A stretch of 64,000 bases of DNA from NCBI RefSeq assembly GCF_003148805.1, contig NZ_QGGX01000014.1, forward strand, positions 90,239-154,238, written 5' to 3'. Every line of letters begins with the position of its first letter. Within the stretch, counting starts at the first letter, position 1. The stretch comes from Aminobacter sp. AP02 (GTDB taxonomy: Bacteria > Pseudomonadota > Alphaproteobacteria > Rhizobiales > Rhizobiaceae). Below the pieces are notes generated by a model that was not told where the DNA came from, did no database searches, and saw only the letters and a list, made by a program, of their open reading frames with translations. The position numbers and the translations under genes were made by a program. Below, one piece after another: positions 17,461 through 26,619 of this stretch.

Positions 17461-18615
17461 CTAAGCCTTGCGTTTCATCTGATGGGGTTTGCTCATCCAA
17501 TCATCGAATGACGCCGTGACGAAATAGGGATCCGGCCTGACCCTCGTTTCGGACTGCCAGATGATGTCGAACTTGCCCTCGGCGTTGATCCGTCCAATAC
17601 GTGACCACAGTTCGGTATGATGGTTGTCCGGGTCGATGCGTATCCGCCCTTGCGGCGCTTCGAACTCCAGGCCGGCGAGATGCCTGGCCAGCGCTTCCGG
17701 CTCGTCCGTGCCTGCCAGCTGCAGCGCCTTGGCATAGAGGTGGACCTGGAAGTAGGCGGCCTCGGCGCCGGCTGTAACAGGTGCATCGGCACCGAACCGC
17801 TGCTTGTAGGCGGAAACGAACCGGCGCGCCTGCGGCGTGTCGAGCGTCTCGAAGAACGACGCTGAGGTCAGGTGCCCTGCCGCAATGTCAGGCGACATCT
17901 CCGCGACTTCCGCTTCGGTGGTCGTCAGGCTGGCGATCGGCATCGTTGCGACGTCGAAGCCAGCCTCCTTGTAGGCCTCGTAGAGCATGACAGCACCCGT
18001 ACCGACGACCGTTGAGACGACGATGTCGGGCTTCAGCTTGCCAATCTGCTTGATGACACGATTGAAATCCTTCCGTACCGGTTCGACCGGCACATAGAGC
18101 TCGTCGAGAATGGTGCCCTTTGCCCTTGTGACCAGGTCCATGACGACGCGGTTGTATTCATAGGGAAACACGTAGTTCGAGCCGACCAGCAGGAAACGTG
18201 TGCCGTAATTCTCGATCAGGTAGCGCGCGAGCTGGACGGCGTTCTGGTTCGACGAAGAACCCGTATAGATGCAACGCGTCGAATACTCGAACCCTTCGTA
18301 GAAGGTCGGGTAGAACAGCATGCCGCGATAGGCTTCGATTTCCGGCAGGACGGCTTTTCGCGCTGATGACATATAGCATCCGAAGATAATCTTGATGCCG
18401 TCCTCGGCGAGCAGGCGGACGGCAAGCTCCTGGTACTTCTTGGCCGAACATTCCGGATCGTAGAAGGTGGCGCTAATCCCGCGCCCGCGAACGCCGCCGG
18501 CTGCGTTGATTTCCTCGATCGCAAGGCGCGTCGCGTTCGCTTCAGCCGTTTCGGCCGCCGCGGTCACTCCGCTGTTGGAAAACAGCACGCCAATCCGCCA
18601 GTCACCAGTCGCCAT
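17461..18615 (-). CDS. amiC: Cytoplasmic amide/urea sensor, AmiC-like
   Basis: The 384-residue periplasmic-binding-fold protein has no signal peptide (MATGDWRIGVLFSNSGVTAAAE), as expected for AmiC, the intracellular ligand sensor that restrains AmiR. Shared motifs with UrtA include GGVRGRGISATFYDPECS, FGCYMSSARKAVLPEIE and FYPTFYEGFEYSTRCIYTG. The ATG at 18615 is preferred over TTG at 18624 because an AGGTGG element precedes it. It begins the likely amiC-amiR-urt-ure transcript. The ligand could be urea or a short amide and is not proven by sequence. Confidence 0.87.
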   Translation of the reverse strand: MATGDWRIGVLFSNSGVTAAAETAEANATRLAIEEINAAGGVRGRGISATFYDPECSAKKYQELAVRLLAEDGIKIIFGCYMSSARKAVLPEIEAYRGMLFYPTFYEGFEYSTRCIYTGSSSNQNAVQLARYLIENYGTRFLLVGSNYVFPYEYNRVVMDLVTRAKGTILDELYVPVEPVRKDFNRVIKQIGKLKPDIVVSTVVGTGAVMLYEAYKEAGFDVATMPIASLTTTEAEVAEMSPDIAAGHLTSASFFETLDTPQARRFVSAYKQRFGADAPVTAGAEAAYFQVHLYAKALQLAGTDEPEALARHLAGLEFEAPQGRIRIDPDNHHTELWSRIGRINAEGKFDIIWQSETRVRPDPYFVTASFDDWMSKPHQMKRKA

Positions 18616-18884
18616 GCGATACAAGCCACCTATTGAGCAGGTCGATATGATACTACCCGGTCATCGGCGCGAGCCGGGCGGAGTCTGCTTTGGGAGATTT
18701 GGGAAACGCCACTGTTTCCAGTCCCATAGAGATATCCTGACAGCTCGGGAAAGGCAACGCGGCTCTGCGATTCTGCCGCGCCAGCGAAGAGTGCCCGTGG
18801 CAGCAGCATCCCAGCCGCAGCCGGCTGGAATGGCGGAATGTGCCCGGCCTTTTGTCTTGTTCGAACGCTCCGCGCGATTGACCG

Positions 18885-20147
18885 TCAGACGTTGCCGGTG
18901 AGCATATCGTACAGAGCCAGCGTCACCACATTGGTCGCCAGCACGAGATCGTCGATCTTGAGCTTCTCGTCTGCGCGGTGCGCGTTGGCTTCGAGCATCG
19001 TGCGCGGGCCGGCGCCGTAAAGCACGGTCGGGATACCGGCGTTGCTGTAGTGCCGCGCGTCGGTATAGAGCGGCACCCCATGTGTCGAGACGGGCTCGCC
19101 GGTTAGTTCCGAAGCATACCTCTGCAAGGCGCCGGCCAGGCGCTCCTGCCCGTCGAGGGGCTTCAGCGGATTGGCCAGCATCAGCTGGCGGACATGGCAC
19201 TCGACGCCAGGCATTTCCCGCGCGGTCGCCTCAATGAAGGCAATCAGTTCACGCGCCACGTCAGGACCATTCTCTTCCGGGATCATCCGGCGGTCGACGC
19301 GCATCACGATCTTGTCGGGAACGACATTGGTGTTGATGCCGCCCGAGATGAGCCCCACCACCAGCGACGGCGTTGTGATGCCTTCGACCGACGAGCGCTG
19401 CTCCGAAAAGCCCGAGCGCAGCGAATAGAGCCGGCTTAGGATATGTGTTGCGGCCTCGAGCGCATCGATGCCCGTCTCGGGCCGCGCCGCGTGGGCGGAT
19501 TTTCCGCGCACGTCGATGTCGAGATGCAGGCAGCCATTGTGGGCGGTGACGACACCATAGGAAAGGCCGGCGCATATCGCGTAATCCGGCTTGGTCAGTC
19601 CCTGCTGCAGCAGGTAGAGCGGGCCGATGTCACCGCCGACCTCCTCGTCATAGGTCAGGTGGATCTCGATCGTGCCCGACAGCTTTTCGCCAAGCGCGCG
19701 CAGCGCCAGCAGCGCATAGGCATAGGTGACGAAGTCGGACTTCGAGGTTGCTACGCCACGGCCGTACATCCAGCCGTCCTTGATCACCGCGCCATAGGGA
19801 TCAACCGTCCAGCCTTCGCCAGGAGCCACGACGTCGCCATGCGCATTGAGCGCGATCGTCGGACCTGGACCGAATGTGTGCCGGATAATCAGGTTGGTGG
19901 CGCTGATCATGCCTACACTGGCGACCAGCGCGTCTGGCACCTTGTGTCGCTCGACGGTGAAGCCAAGGCCTTCGTACAGCTGGGCAGCGCGGTCGGCATG
20001 CGCCGCGCAGTCGCCGGGCGGGTTGTCTGACGGCACCTTGACCAGTTCCGCCAGCATGCGCGCCTGGTCGTCGCGATGCGCACGGATGTACGATAGCAGA
20101 CGCTCTGAACCCAGGCCGGGGCTTTTTGCGATGGGGTTCGGTTCCAT
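18885..20147 (-). CDS. M20-family metallohydrolase
   Basis: A protein of 420 residues with ArgE/DapE-type M20 architecture: metal-ligand motif LNAHGDVV, catalytic Glu in LTYDEEVGGDIGP, and dimerisation domain from about 190 to 310. The usual metal-bridging Asp in the GRGxxDxK segment reads GRGVATSKSD here, a substitution I recall from an M20 subgroup but cannot check. Its ATG overlaps the stop of the AllC-like gene by 1 bp (TAATG). It is the last gene of the allantoin-type operon and might act on a ureide or carbamoyl product. Confidence 0.85.
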   Translation of the reverse strand: MEPNPIAKSPGLGSERLLSYIRAHRDDQARMLAELVKVPSDNPPGDCAAHADRAAQLYEGLGFTVERHKVPDALVASVGMISATNLIIRHTFGPGPTIALNAHGDVVAPGEGWTVDPYGAVIKDGWMYGRGVATSKSDFVTYAYALLALRALGEKLSGTIEIHLTYDEEVGGDIGPLYLLQQGLTKPDYAICAGLSYGVVTAHNGCLHLDIDVRGKSAHAARPETGIDALEAATHILSRLYSLRSGFSEQRSSVEGITTPSLVVGLISGGINTNVVPDKIVMRVDRRMIPEENGPDVARELIAFIEATAREMPGVECHVRQLMLANPLKPLDGQERLAGALQRYASELTGEPVSTHGVPLYTDARHYSNAGIPTVLYGAGPRTMLEANAHRADEKLKIDDLVLATNVVTLALYDMLTGNV

Positions 20148-21394
20148 TACGGTCTTCCCTGAAAATTCTCGATGAAATGCAGGAGCGCTGACGCCCCCGT
20201 TGCGACGTCGGCGGCCGTGACCGACTCCTCCGGCGAATGGCTGATGCCGTCTTTACAGCGTACGAAGATCATGCCGATGTCGGTCATCGCGCTCATCGCC
20301 ATGCCGTCATGGCCGGCGCCGCTGGGAAGGTGCAGCGGCCTTACCCCCGTGCTTTCGACCGACGCCGTCATCTGGCTGACGAACCCGGGCGCGCACGGAC
20401 ACGACTTGAGATCGAGGATCGTGTTGATGTCGATGCCTACCCCTCGGAGGGCCGCGATCGCCCGGGCAGCGATGTCAAGTTCGCGGAAGGCGGAGTGGCG
20501 GTTGTCGTCGGCCTGCGAGCGCAGGTCGACAGTCAGCGAGACCTCGCCGGGGATTACATTGATCGACCCGGGCTCGGCCTTGATGAACCCGACGGTGCCG
20601 ACCGTGTCTGGATAGGCTGAGGCGACGCGCTCGACCGCAAGCGCAATCTCGGCAGCCGCCAGTAGCGGGTCTTTGCGCATTCCCATCGGCACCGTGCCGG
20701 CATGGTTGGCCGCGCCCTTGAGCTTGATGACGGCACGCGTCTGGCCGCTGATCGCGGTCACCACGCCGATCGGCAGGTCCGCCGCTTGCAACACCGGCCC
20801 CTGCTCGATGTGGAGTTCGACGTACCCGATCAGCTCATCGGGGCGATGGGAAGCCTTGCCGACAGCGTCGGGATCAAGCCCAAATTCCATCATCGCCTCG
20901 CGGACGCTGAGGCCGTCACCGTCCTTCGCATTGAAGAGGTCCTCACCGAATTGCCCGGTGATGGCGCGGCTTCCGGCGAGCGTCGTCCGGAAGCGCGTGC
21001 CCTCCTCGTCGGCGAATGCCACGACCTCGACGCCAAAAGGCAGGCGCCGGCCACGGCCATGAAGCACCGCGACGCAGTCGAGCGAGGTCAGCACGCCAAG
21101 CGGACCGTCATAGCAGCCGGCATGAACCACGCTGTCCATATGCGAGCCGGTGAGGAGATACGGGCCGCCACCGCTGTCGGAATGATAGCGGCCAACGACG
21201 TTGCCGGCCTCGTCGATGCGCGCGTCCATGCCGGCATCGCGCATCCACCCGGCAATGGTTTCGGCCGCCATACGATGCTGCGGCGACAGGTAGAGCCGCG
21301 TCACACCGGCACCCGGCTCGGTGATGCTGCCCAGTTCGTCGCAGCGTTGCATGATGCGCCGCCCGGCGTCGGTTTCGTTGAGGTAGGTCGACAT
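20147..21394 (-). CDS. allC: Allantoate amidohydrolase / N-carbamoylase family enzyme (AllC-like)
   Basis: The 415-residue M20 hydantoinase/carbamoylase subgroup enzyme shows LLTGSHMDSVVHAGCYDGPLGV (metal His and Asp), FADEEGTRF (catalytic Glu), YVELHIEQGPVL and the late motif LHLPSGAGHDGMAMS with its metal His. These fit AllC/HyuC enzymes, which release ammonia and CO2 from allantoate or N-carbamoyl amino acids. The neighbouring PuuE-type allantoinase makes allantoate the likely substrate. The start at 21394 (MSTYLNETDAG) removes a spurious 54-codon extension that lies in the puuE gene. Confidence 0.87.
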   Translation of the reverse strand: MSTYLNETDAGRRIMQRCDELGSITEPGAGVTRLYLSPQHRMAAETIAGWMRDAGMDARIDEAGNVVGRYHSDSGGGPYLLTGSHMDSVVHAGCYDGPLGVLTSLDCVAVLHGRGRRLPFGVEVVAFADEEGTRFRTTLAGSRAITGQFGEDLFNAKDGDGLSVREAMMEFGLDPDAVGKASHRPDELIGYVELHIEQGPVLQAADLPIGVVTAISGQTRAVIKLKGAANHAGTVPMGMRKDPLLAAAEIALAVERVASAYPDTVGTVGFIKAEPGSINVIPGEVSLTVDLRSQADDNRHSAFRELDIAARAIAALRGVGIDINTILDLKSCPCAPGFVSQMTASVESTGVRPLHLPSGAGHDGMAMSAMTDIGMIFVRCKDGISHSPEESVTAADVATGASALLHFIENFQGRP

Positions 21395-21419
21395 GATCTG
21401 TTCTCGGACTCCTACGCCG

Positions 21420-22328
21420 CTACTGCCGCTCAGGTGCATGGTGCTTGTGCCAGTGGCGGGCGATCTCATCACGCCGGCAGATCCAGACGCCCTCGTGCTT
21501 CTGGACATAGTCGAGGAAGCGGAGGAACGACGCCCAGCGCCCAGGACGGCCAACAATGCGCAGATGCAGCCCGGTCGACATCATCCGCGGTGTCCTGTCA
21601 CTCTCGCGGTAGAGCACGTCGAACGTGTCCTTGAGATAAGTGAAATACTGGTCGCCGGAGTTGAAGCCGGCGGTCGCCACGAAACGCATGTCGTTGGCTT
21701 CGAGCGTGTAGGGAATGCGCAGGTGCTGCTTGCCGTTGACGTTTTCCCAGTAAGGCAGGTCATCGGCATAGGTGTCGGAATCGTAGAGGAAACCGCCCTC
21801 CTCGACTACGAGCTTGAGCGTGTTGGGGCTGCAGCGGCCGGTGTACCAGCCGACCGGCCGCTCGCCCGTCACCCGCGTGATGGTGTCGATGGCCAGCTTC
21901 ATCTGGGCGCGTTCGGTGTCCTCGCCCATCCACTGGTGGTCGATCCACTTCCAGCCGTGGCTGGCGATCTCGTGGCCGAGGGAGTGCATGATCTTGCCTG
22001 CCTCGGGGTAGTGGTGCAGCGCCAGGCCGTTCGCCAGCACCGTGGTGGTGATGCCGCGCTGCTTGAACTCGTCGAAAACCCGCCAGAACGCCACGCGCGT
22101 TCCGTACTCGTAGAGCGACTCCATGTTCATGTTGCGCACGCCAAATAACTGCGGCGCGCCGATGATGTCGGAGATGAAGTTCTCCGAATGGGCATCACCA
22201 TGCAGGACGCAGTTCTCCGAGCCCTCCTCGAAGGCGACGATGAACTGCAGCGCGAGCTTGGCACCGTTCGGCCAGTTGGCCATCGGGGGGCGCCTGCCGT
22301 AGCCGACCATATCGCGGGGGTATGACAT
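21420..22328 (-). CDS. puuE: Allantoinase, PuuE type (polysaccharide-deacetylase fold)
   Basis: The 302-residue protein closely follows the PuuE pattern from the start: SYPRDMVGYGRRPPMANWP, FEEGSENCVLHGD, NMESLYEYGTR, GHEIASHGWKWIDHQWM, GERPVGWYTGRCSPNT, LYDSDTYADDLPYW, RIVGRPGRW and DEIARHWHKHH. PuuE opens the allantoin ring to allantoate using a NodB-like fold, and is described as metal-independent. The neighbours are a racemase of the allantoin-racemase type upstream and AllC downstream, giving a complete allantoin-to-ureidoglycolate route with transporter. Confidence 0.93.
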   Translation of the reverse strand: MSYPRDMVGYGRRPPMANWPNGAKLALQFIVAFEEGSENCVLHGDAHSENFISDIIGAPQLFGVRNMNMESLYEYGTRVAFWRVFDEFKQRGITTTVLANGLALHHYPEAGKIMHSLGHEIASHGWKWIDHQWMGEDTERAQMKLAIDTITRVTGERPVGWYTGRCSPNTLKLVVEEGGFLYDSDTYADDLPYWENVNGKQHLRIPYTLEANDMRFVATAGFNSGDQYFTYLKDTFDVLYRESDRTPRMMSTGLHLRIVGRPGRWASFLRFLDYVQKHEGVWICRRDEIARHWHKHHAPERQ

Positions 22329-22366
22329 TGTTCGATCCTTTCTACCTGTTCCGGACAGACACTGGC

Positions 22367-23110
22367 CTAGTCGCGCGGTGCGATTTCAAGATGCTTGACC
22401 GACCCGCTCAGCCGCTTGGGCAGCGGATAAGCGAGGTCGCCGAACTTGCTTGTGCCGAGCCTCAGGGCGACGATGCCCTCGACAAGCTTGGTTGCTGCGG
22501 TGACGCCTTCAATGACCGGAACGCCGATCTGTTCCTGGATATGCGCGGCCAGGTCGGCCATGCCGGCACAACCGAGCACGATGGCCCCGATGTCGTCCTC
22601 GGCGACCGCGCGACGGCATTCCACGACGATGTCGCGGCATGCCTCCATACCGGTCTCCTCGAGTTCGAGAACCTCGAGCCCGCAGGCCCTGACCTTCCGG
22701 CACTGGTGTTCGAAACCATGGATCTGCAGCAGGTGCTCGCAGATGATCTTGGTGCGGGCGAGCGTGGTGACCACCGTGAACCGGGTCGCGACGATGCTGG
22801 CCACATGGAAGGCCGCCTCGGCGATGCCGATGACCGGCCCCCATGCGATCTCGCGAGCGGCGAGATAGCCCGGATCGCCGAAGCAGGCGATGACGTAGCC
22901 GTCAACGCCGGTGCCCTCACCTTCCCGGATTTGTTCGAGGATGCCGATCGTGCTCAACGCCTCGTCATAATGGCTTTCGATAGACGGCGGGCCGCTCTCG
23001 ACCGAGACTGACAGGATCTCGGTGCCTGGCGAAGCGACGCCTTGTGCCGCCGCCAGGTTCTTCTTGGCGAAGGCGGCGGTGGTCGTCGGATTGATGATCT
23101 CGATCTTCAT
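22367..23110 (-). CDS. Asp/Glu/hydantoin racemase family, probable allantoin racemase
   Basis: This 247-residue protein carries the two catalytic Cys motifs of the family: VIACFGDPG (Cys about 80) and IVLGCAGMADL (Cys about 185). The linking segment GPVIGIAEAAFHVASIVATRFTVVTTL is also typical. Members include hydantoin racemase and HpxA-type allantoin racemase. Since allantoin racemises slowly and allantoinases are stereospecific, its location next to puuE and allC makes allantoin the likely substrate. It sits 9 bp after livF and 38 bp before puuE. Confidence 0.87.
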   Translation of the reverse strand: MKIEIINPTTTAAFAKKNLAAAQGVASPGTEILSVSVESGPPSIESHYDEALSTIGILEQIREGEGTGVDGYVIACFGDPGYLAAREIAWGPVIGIAEAAFHVASIVATRFTVVTTLARTKIICEHLLQIHGFEHQCRKVRACGLEVLELEETGMEACRDIVVECRRAVAEDDIGAIVLGCAGMADLAAHIQEQIGVPVIEGVTAATKLVEGIVALRLGTSKFGDLAYPLPKRLSGSVKHLEIAPRD

Positions 23111-23119
23111 TGTCTGCCC

Positions 23120-23836
23120 CTAGCCGCCGAGATAGGCGCGGCGAACGTCGTCGTTCTCGGCCAACTCGTGCGACGGCCCCGACAAGGCAATCTTGCCGGT
23201 TTCGAGCACGTAGGAGTGGCTCGAGAGCTTGAGCGCCATGCGCGAGTTCTGCTCGACGAGGATGACGCTGACGCCATTGTCCCGGTTGATGCTGGTAATG
23301 AAACGGGCGATCTCGCGAACGATGATCGGTGCGATGCCGAGCGAAGGCTCGTCGAGCAGCAAAAGCCGTGGCTTGGACATCAGCGCCCGGCCGATCGCCA
23401 CCATTTGCTGCTCGCCGCCGGACAGGCTGCCGGCCTGCTGGCCGATGCGTTCGCGCAGACGAGGGAACCGCGTCAGGATACCCTCGAGATCGGCGGCGAT
23501 GCCCGCATTGTCCTTGCGGCGGTAGGCTCCCATCAGCAGGTTGTCGCGCACGCTCATGAACGGGAAGATACGCCGCCCTTCCGGCACCATTGCCACACCG
23601 CGCGCCACGATCTGGTCGGGGCCCTTGCCATCTATGCGCTCGCCGTCGAACCAGATCTCGCCGCTTTCGGGCGCGGTCAGGCCTGTGATTGCGCGAAGGA
23701 TAGAAGACTTGCCGGCGCCATTGGCGCCGATGAGGGAAATGATCTGCCCCTCGCCCGCGGTCAGTGACACGCCTTTGACGGCGCGAACCCTGCCGTAGGA
23801 CACGGCCAGGTCGCGGATCGAGAACTGCGCGCTCAT
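23120..23836 (-). CDS. livF: Branched-chain-type ABC transporter ATPase LivF
   Basis: The 238-residue ATPase has Walker A GANGAGKSSILRAI, signature SLSGGEQQMVAIGRALM and Walker B LLLLDEPSLGIAPIIV. The SLGIAP sequence marks LivF rather than UrtE. It overlaps livG by 4 bp. It belongs to the transporter of the allantoin-type operon, probably moving allantoin, a hydantoin or another ureide rather than leucine. Substrate inference is from gene context only. Confidence 0.9.
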   Translation of the reverse strand: MSAQFSIRDLAVSYGRVRAVKGVSLTAGEGQIISLIGANGAGKSSILRAITGLTAPESGEIWFDGERIDGKGPDQIVARGVAMVPEGRRIFPFMSVRDNLLMGAYRRKDNAGIAADLEGILTRFPRLRERIGQQAGSLSGGEQQMVAIGRALMSKPRLLLLDEPSLGIAPIIVREIARFITSINRDNGVSVILVEQNSRMALKLSSHSYVLETGKIALSGPSHELAENDDVRRAYLGG

Positions 23837-24603
23837 AGGCCGATCTCCGTGTCTTCTGCGCCGAGATAGGCTTCGATGACTTTCTCGTTCTGCTGGATCT
23901 CCGCAGGCGTTCCCTCGGCGATCTTGCTGCCGAAACTGACGACCACGATGCGCTCGCTCACCGACATCACCGCAGCCATGTCGTGCTCGACTAGGATAGG
24001 CGTGACACCCTCGTCGCGGATCTTGCGGATCAGCTCGACGCCGCGCTTGGTCTCGTCCGAGTTCAGCCCGGCGAACGGCTCGTCCAGCAGGATGAGCTTC
24101 GGCTTGGCTGCAAGCGCCACCGCGATGCCGAGATTGCGCAGCATGCCGTGCGGCAAGGCAGCCGAAACCGTATTGGCAAGGTGTGTCATGCCGAGCAGGT
24201 CGAGCACGTGGTCGGCATAGTCGCCGGCCGCCCGTTCGTCTTTGCGAGCGCGTGGCGACCGGAAAATCATGCCGGCCAGCGAAGCCTTGCAGTCCTTGTG
24301 GTAGCCGAGCAGTACAGTTTCGCGCACGGTCATGTCCTGGAAGCTGGTGTTTTCCTGGAACGTCCTGACGATGCCGTGGCGAGCCACCGCATGCGGTCCG
24401 ATGCCGGTAATGTCCTTGCCGTTGAAACGGACGGTACCGCTCGTCGGGTTGAGGAAGGAGGCGATAAGCTTGAAGCAGGTGCTCTTGCCGGCGCCGTTGG
24501 GGCCGATGATGGAAAGGATCTCTCCGGTACCAAGCGTGAAGTTGAGATCGTTTACCGCCGTCAGGCCACCGAAGATCTTGGTCAGTCCGCGAACTTCAAG
24601 CAT
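23833..24603 (-). CDS. livG: Branched-chain-type ABC transporter ATPase LivG
   Basis: This 256-residue ATPase has Walker A GPNGAGKSTCFKLI and Walker B LILLDEPFAGLNSDETKRGVELI. The signature region is altered to ALPHGMLRNLGIAVAL, where LSGG-type residues are replaced by LPHG, a change common in LivG relatives. The start at 24603 (MLEVRGLTKIFGG) overlaps the livM stop by 8 bp; the frame extends to 24645 but would overlap more. It works with LivF on the LivHM channel. Confidence 0.9.
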   Translation of the reverse strand: MLEVRGLTKIFGGLTAVNDLNFTLGTGEILSIIGPNGAGKSTCFKLIASFLNPTSGTVRFNGKDITGIGPHAVARHGIVRTFQENTSFQDMTVRETVLLGYHKDCKASLAGMIFRSPRARKDERAAGDYADHVLDLLGMTHLANTVSAALPHGMLRNLGIAVALAAKPKLILLDEPFAGLNSDETKRGVELIRKIRDEGVTPILVEHDMAAVMSVSERIVVVSFGSKIAEGTPAEIQQNEKVIEAYLGAEDTEIGL

Positions 24604-25633
24604 TGGGCGCCTCCTCCGACTTGCCGGAGCGCCGCTTGATGACACTCAGGATTCCGTTTGGCATGAGCAGGATGCAAAGGATCATCAGACCAGAGAAGAT
24701 GACGGTCTGATAACGGTGGAAATCATGCAGCAGTTCGAAGCTGCTCATCATGACGACCGCTCCAACCAGCGGGCCAACGACGAATTCGAGGCCGCCGACA
24801 AAGCAGTAGACCATGAAGTAGACGCTATCGAGCACCTGGAAGGTGGTGGGGTAGACGTTCTGCTGCAGGGTGGCGAAGAAGGCTCCGCCGGCGCCGGCGT
24901 AGAAGCAGCTCACCATAAACGCGACGACGCGATACTTGGCGACATTGATGCCAAGGCTCGACGCCAGGTCCTCGTTCTGCCTCAGCGAGCGGAACACCGC
25001 GCCGACACGGCTGGTATCGAGCAGCCACATGAACCACAGCCCGAGCAGCATCATCGTGCCGGCCAGGTAGAAGAACGGCAGCCGTGCGCCCTTTTCGAAA
25101 GCTGGAATGATCGTCAGCCCGAACAGCGACAGCTCTCCCGGCAGTGGCAAATCTACGATGCCCTGCGCTCCGTTGGTCAGGGCCGGAAAACTCAAAGCGG
25201 TCAGCCGGCATGCCTCGGTAATGCAGAGCGTGATCATGGCGAAGTAGACGCCCTTGAGCCGCAGCACCGGCCAACCGATCAGTCCACCCAGAAGAGCCGC
25301 AACTGCTCCCGACAACGGAAGGCAGATCCAGAACGAGATGCCCAGACGCGACACCAGTATGGCGGTGACGTAAGCGCCGATCAGTGCAAATCCTGCCTGG
25401 GCGAGATTGATGCGGCCGATGGCGAAGGTCAGCCAGACGCCGAAGCTGATGAAGCTGACGGCGGCCATGGTGGTGAACACGTTGAGCAGGTAGCCATTGG
25501 CGCCGAAGACCAACGGAATGGCGACGAAATAGGCGGCAGCGATCAGCAGCCCCAGCCCGACGGGCTTCAGCGAGGAGCTTCGCTGCTCGCCTTGAGACAG
25601 GTTCACGTTTGGCATGGAGATGGTCTTTTGCAT
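24596..25633 (-). CDS. livM: Branched-chain-type ABC permease LivM
   Basis: The 345-residue permease carries LivM features: FGVWLTFAIGRINLAQAGFALIGAY, membrane helices through residue 320, and the EAA-like coupling loop LRQNEDLASSLGINVAKYRVVAFM. The N-terminal 25 residues are polar and the MPNV at 25615 could be the true start. It is encoded directly after livH with a 7-bp gap and ends inside livG. Part of the allantoin-type import system. Confidence 0.9.
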   Translation of the reverse strand: MQKTISMPNVNLSQGEQRSSSLKPVGLGLLIAAAYFVAIPLVFGANGYLLNVFTTMAAVSFISFGVWLTFAIGRINLAQAGFALIGAYVTAILVSRLGISFWICLPLSGAVAALLGGLIGWPVLRLKGVYFAMITLCITEACRLTALSFPALTNGAQGIVDLPLPGELSLFGLTIIPAFEKGARLPFFYLAGTMMLLGLWFMWLLDTSRVGAVFRSLRQNEDLASSLGINVAKYRVVAFMVSCFYAGAGGAFFATLQQNVYPTTFQVLDSVYFMVYCFVGGLEFVVGPLVGAVVMMSSFELLHDFHRYQTVIFSGLMILCILLMPNGILSVIKRRSGKSEEAPNA

Positions 25634-25640
25634 GGTCGTC

Positions 25641-26501
25641 TCAGCCCCAGGGCTTACCCATGATCCCGTTCGGCCTCACGATGAGGAAGCAGATCACGAT
25701 CAGGAAGATGATGAGAAAGGTCAGCGATCCGGGCAAAAGCGCGTAGCCGACGGATTCAAGGAAACCCAAGACGAAGCCGCCGAGGATGGCTCCGGAGAGC
25801 ACGCCCGCGCCGCCGATCATGATCATCAGGAATGCCTTGATCGAAATGGCGGTACCGGCGCCGGTGTGAACGGCGAAGATCGCCACGAGCAGGCCGCCGG
25901 ACAGGCCGGCAAGGCCGGTGCCGAGGCCGAAGCCCATGGCAGAGAGCCATTTGAGATTGACGCCCTGGAGGGCCGTCGCTTCGCGGTCCTGGGCCATGGC
26001 CCTGAGTGCCCGGCCGGTCTTGGTGTAGCCGATGAAGGCCATCAGGGCCGCGATCAGCATTGCTGCGACGACGATGACGACGATGCGTCCGGTGGGCAGC
26101 CTGGCGCCGAAAAGGTCGACGACGCCGGTAGCGATCGGAGGAACGCCGCGCTGCTTTTCGCCGAAGACGATCAGCGCGAGGCTTTCGAGGAACACTGCCG
26201 TGCCCATGGCAAGCAGCATCGTCACCTCCTCGCGTTTGACGCGCAGCATCACCGGCCGGAACAGGAACAGTTCCATGGCCACGCCGAGCAGGCCAACGAT
26301 GACGAAGGACATGACGAGGCCGAACCAGAACGGCAGCCCGAACACTACATTGAAGTAGTAAACGACGAACCCGCCGATCATGTAGAGCTGACCATGGGCG
26401 AAATTTACCACCTTCATGATGCTGAAGATGATGGTGATGCCGAGCGCGATCAGCGCGTAGGTCGTTCCGACGACAAGTGCATTGAGCATAACCTGCGTCA
26501 T
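25641..26501 (-). CDS. livH: Branched-chain-type ABC permease LivH
   Basis: The 286-residue membrane protein has the LivH hallmark IIFSIMKVVNFAHGQLYMIGGFVVYY and a coupling loop AMAQDREATALQGVNLKWLSAMGFGLGTGLAG. It ends RPNGIMGKPWG, a typical LivH terminus. It is the first gene after the binding protein, separated by 118 bp, and pairs with LivM. Confidence 0.9.
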   Translation of the reverse strand: MTQVMLNALVVGTTYALIALGITIIFSIMKVVNFAHGQLYMIGGFVVYYFNVVFGLPFWFGLVMSFVIVGLLGVAMELFLFRPVMLRVKREEVTMLLAMGTAVFLESLALIVFGEKQRGVPPIATGVVDLFGARLPTGRIVVIVVAAMLIAALMAFIGYTKTGRALRAMAQDREATALQGVNLKWLSAMGFGLGTGLAGLSGGLLVAIFAVHTGAGTAISIKAFLMIMIGGAGVLSGAILGGFVLGFLESVGYALLPGSLTFLIIFLIVICFLIVRPNGIMGKPWG

Positions 26502-26619
26502 GCGAAAGTCTCCTGTGCGAAGACGAGCAATAGGCTCATCCGTGGCCGGCGAGATGCGGACCCAATGCGAGAGAAAGACGGGCGGCGATCAATAGGGGCG
26601 GATCGCCGCCCGGGGTTCG

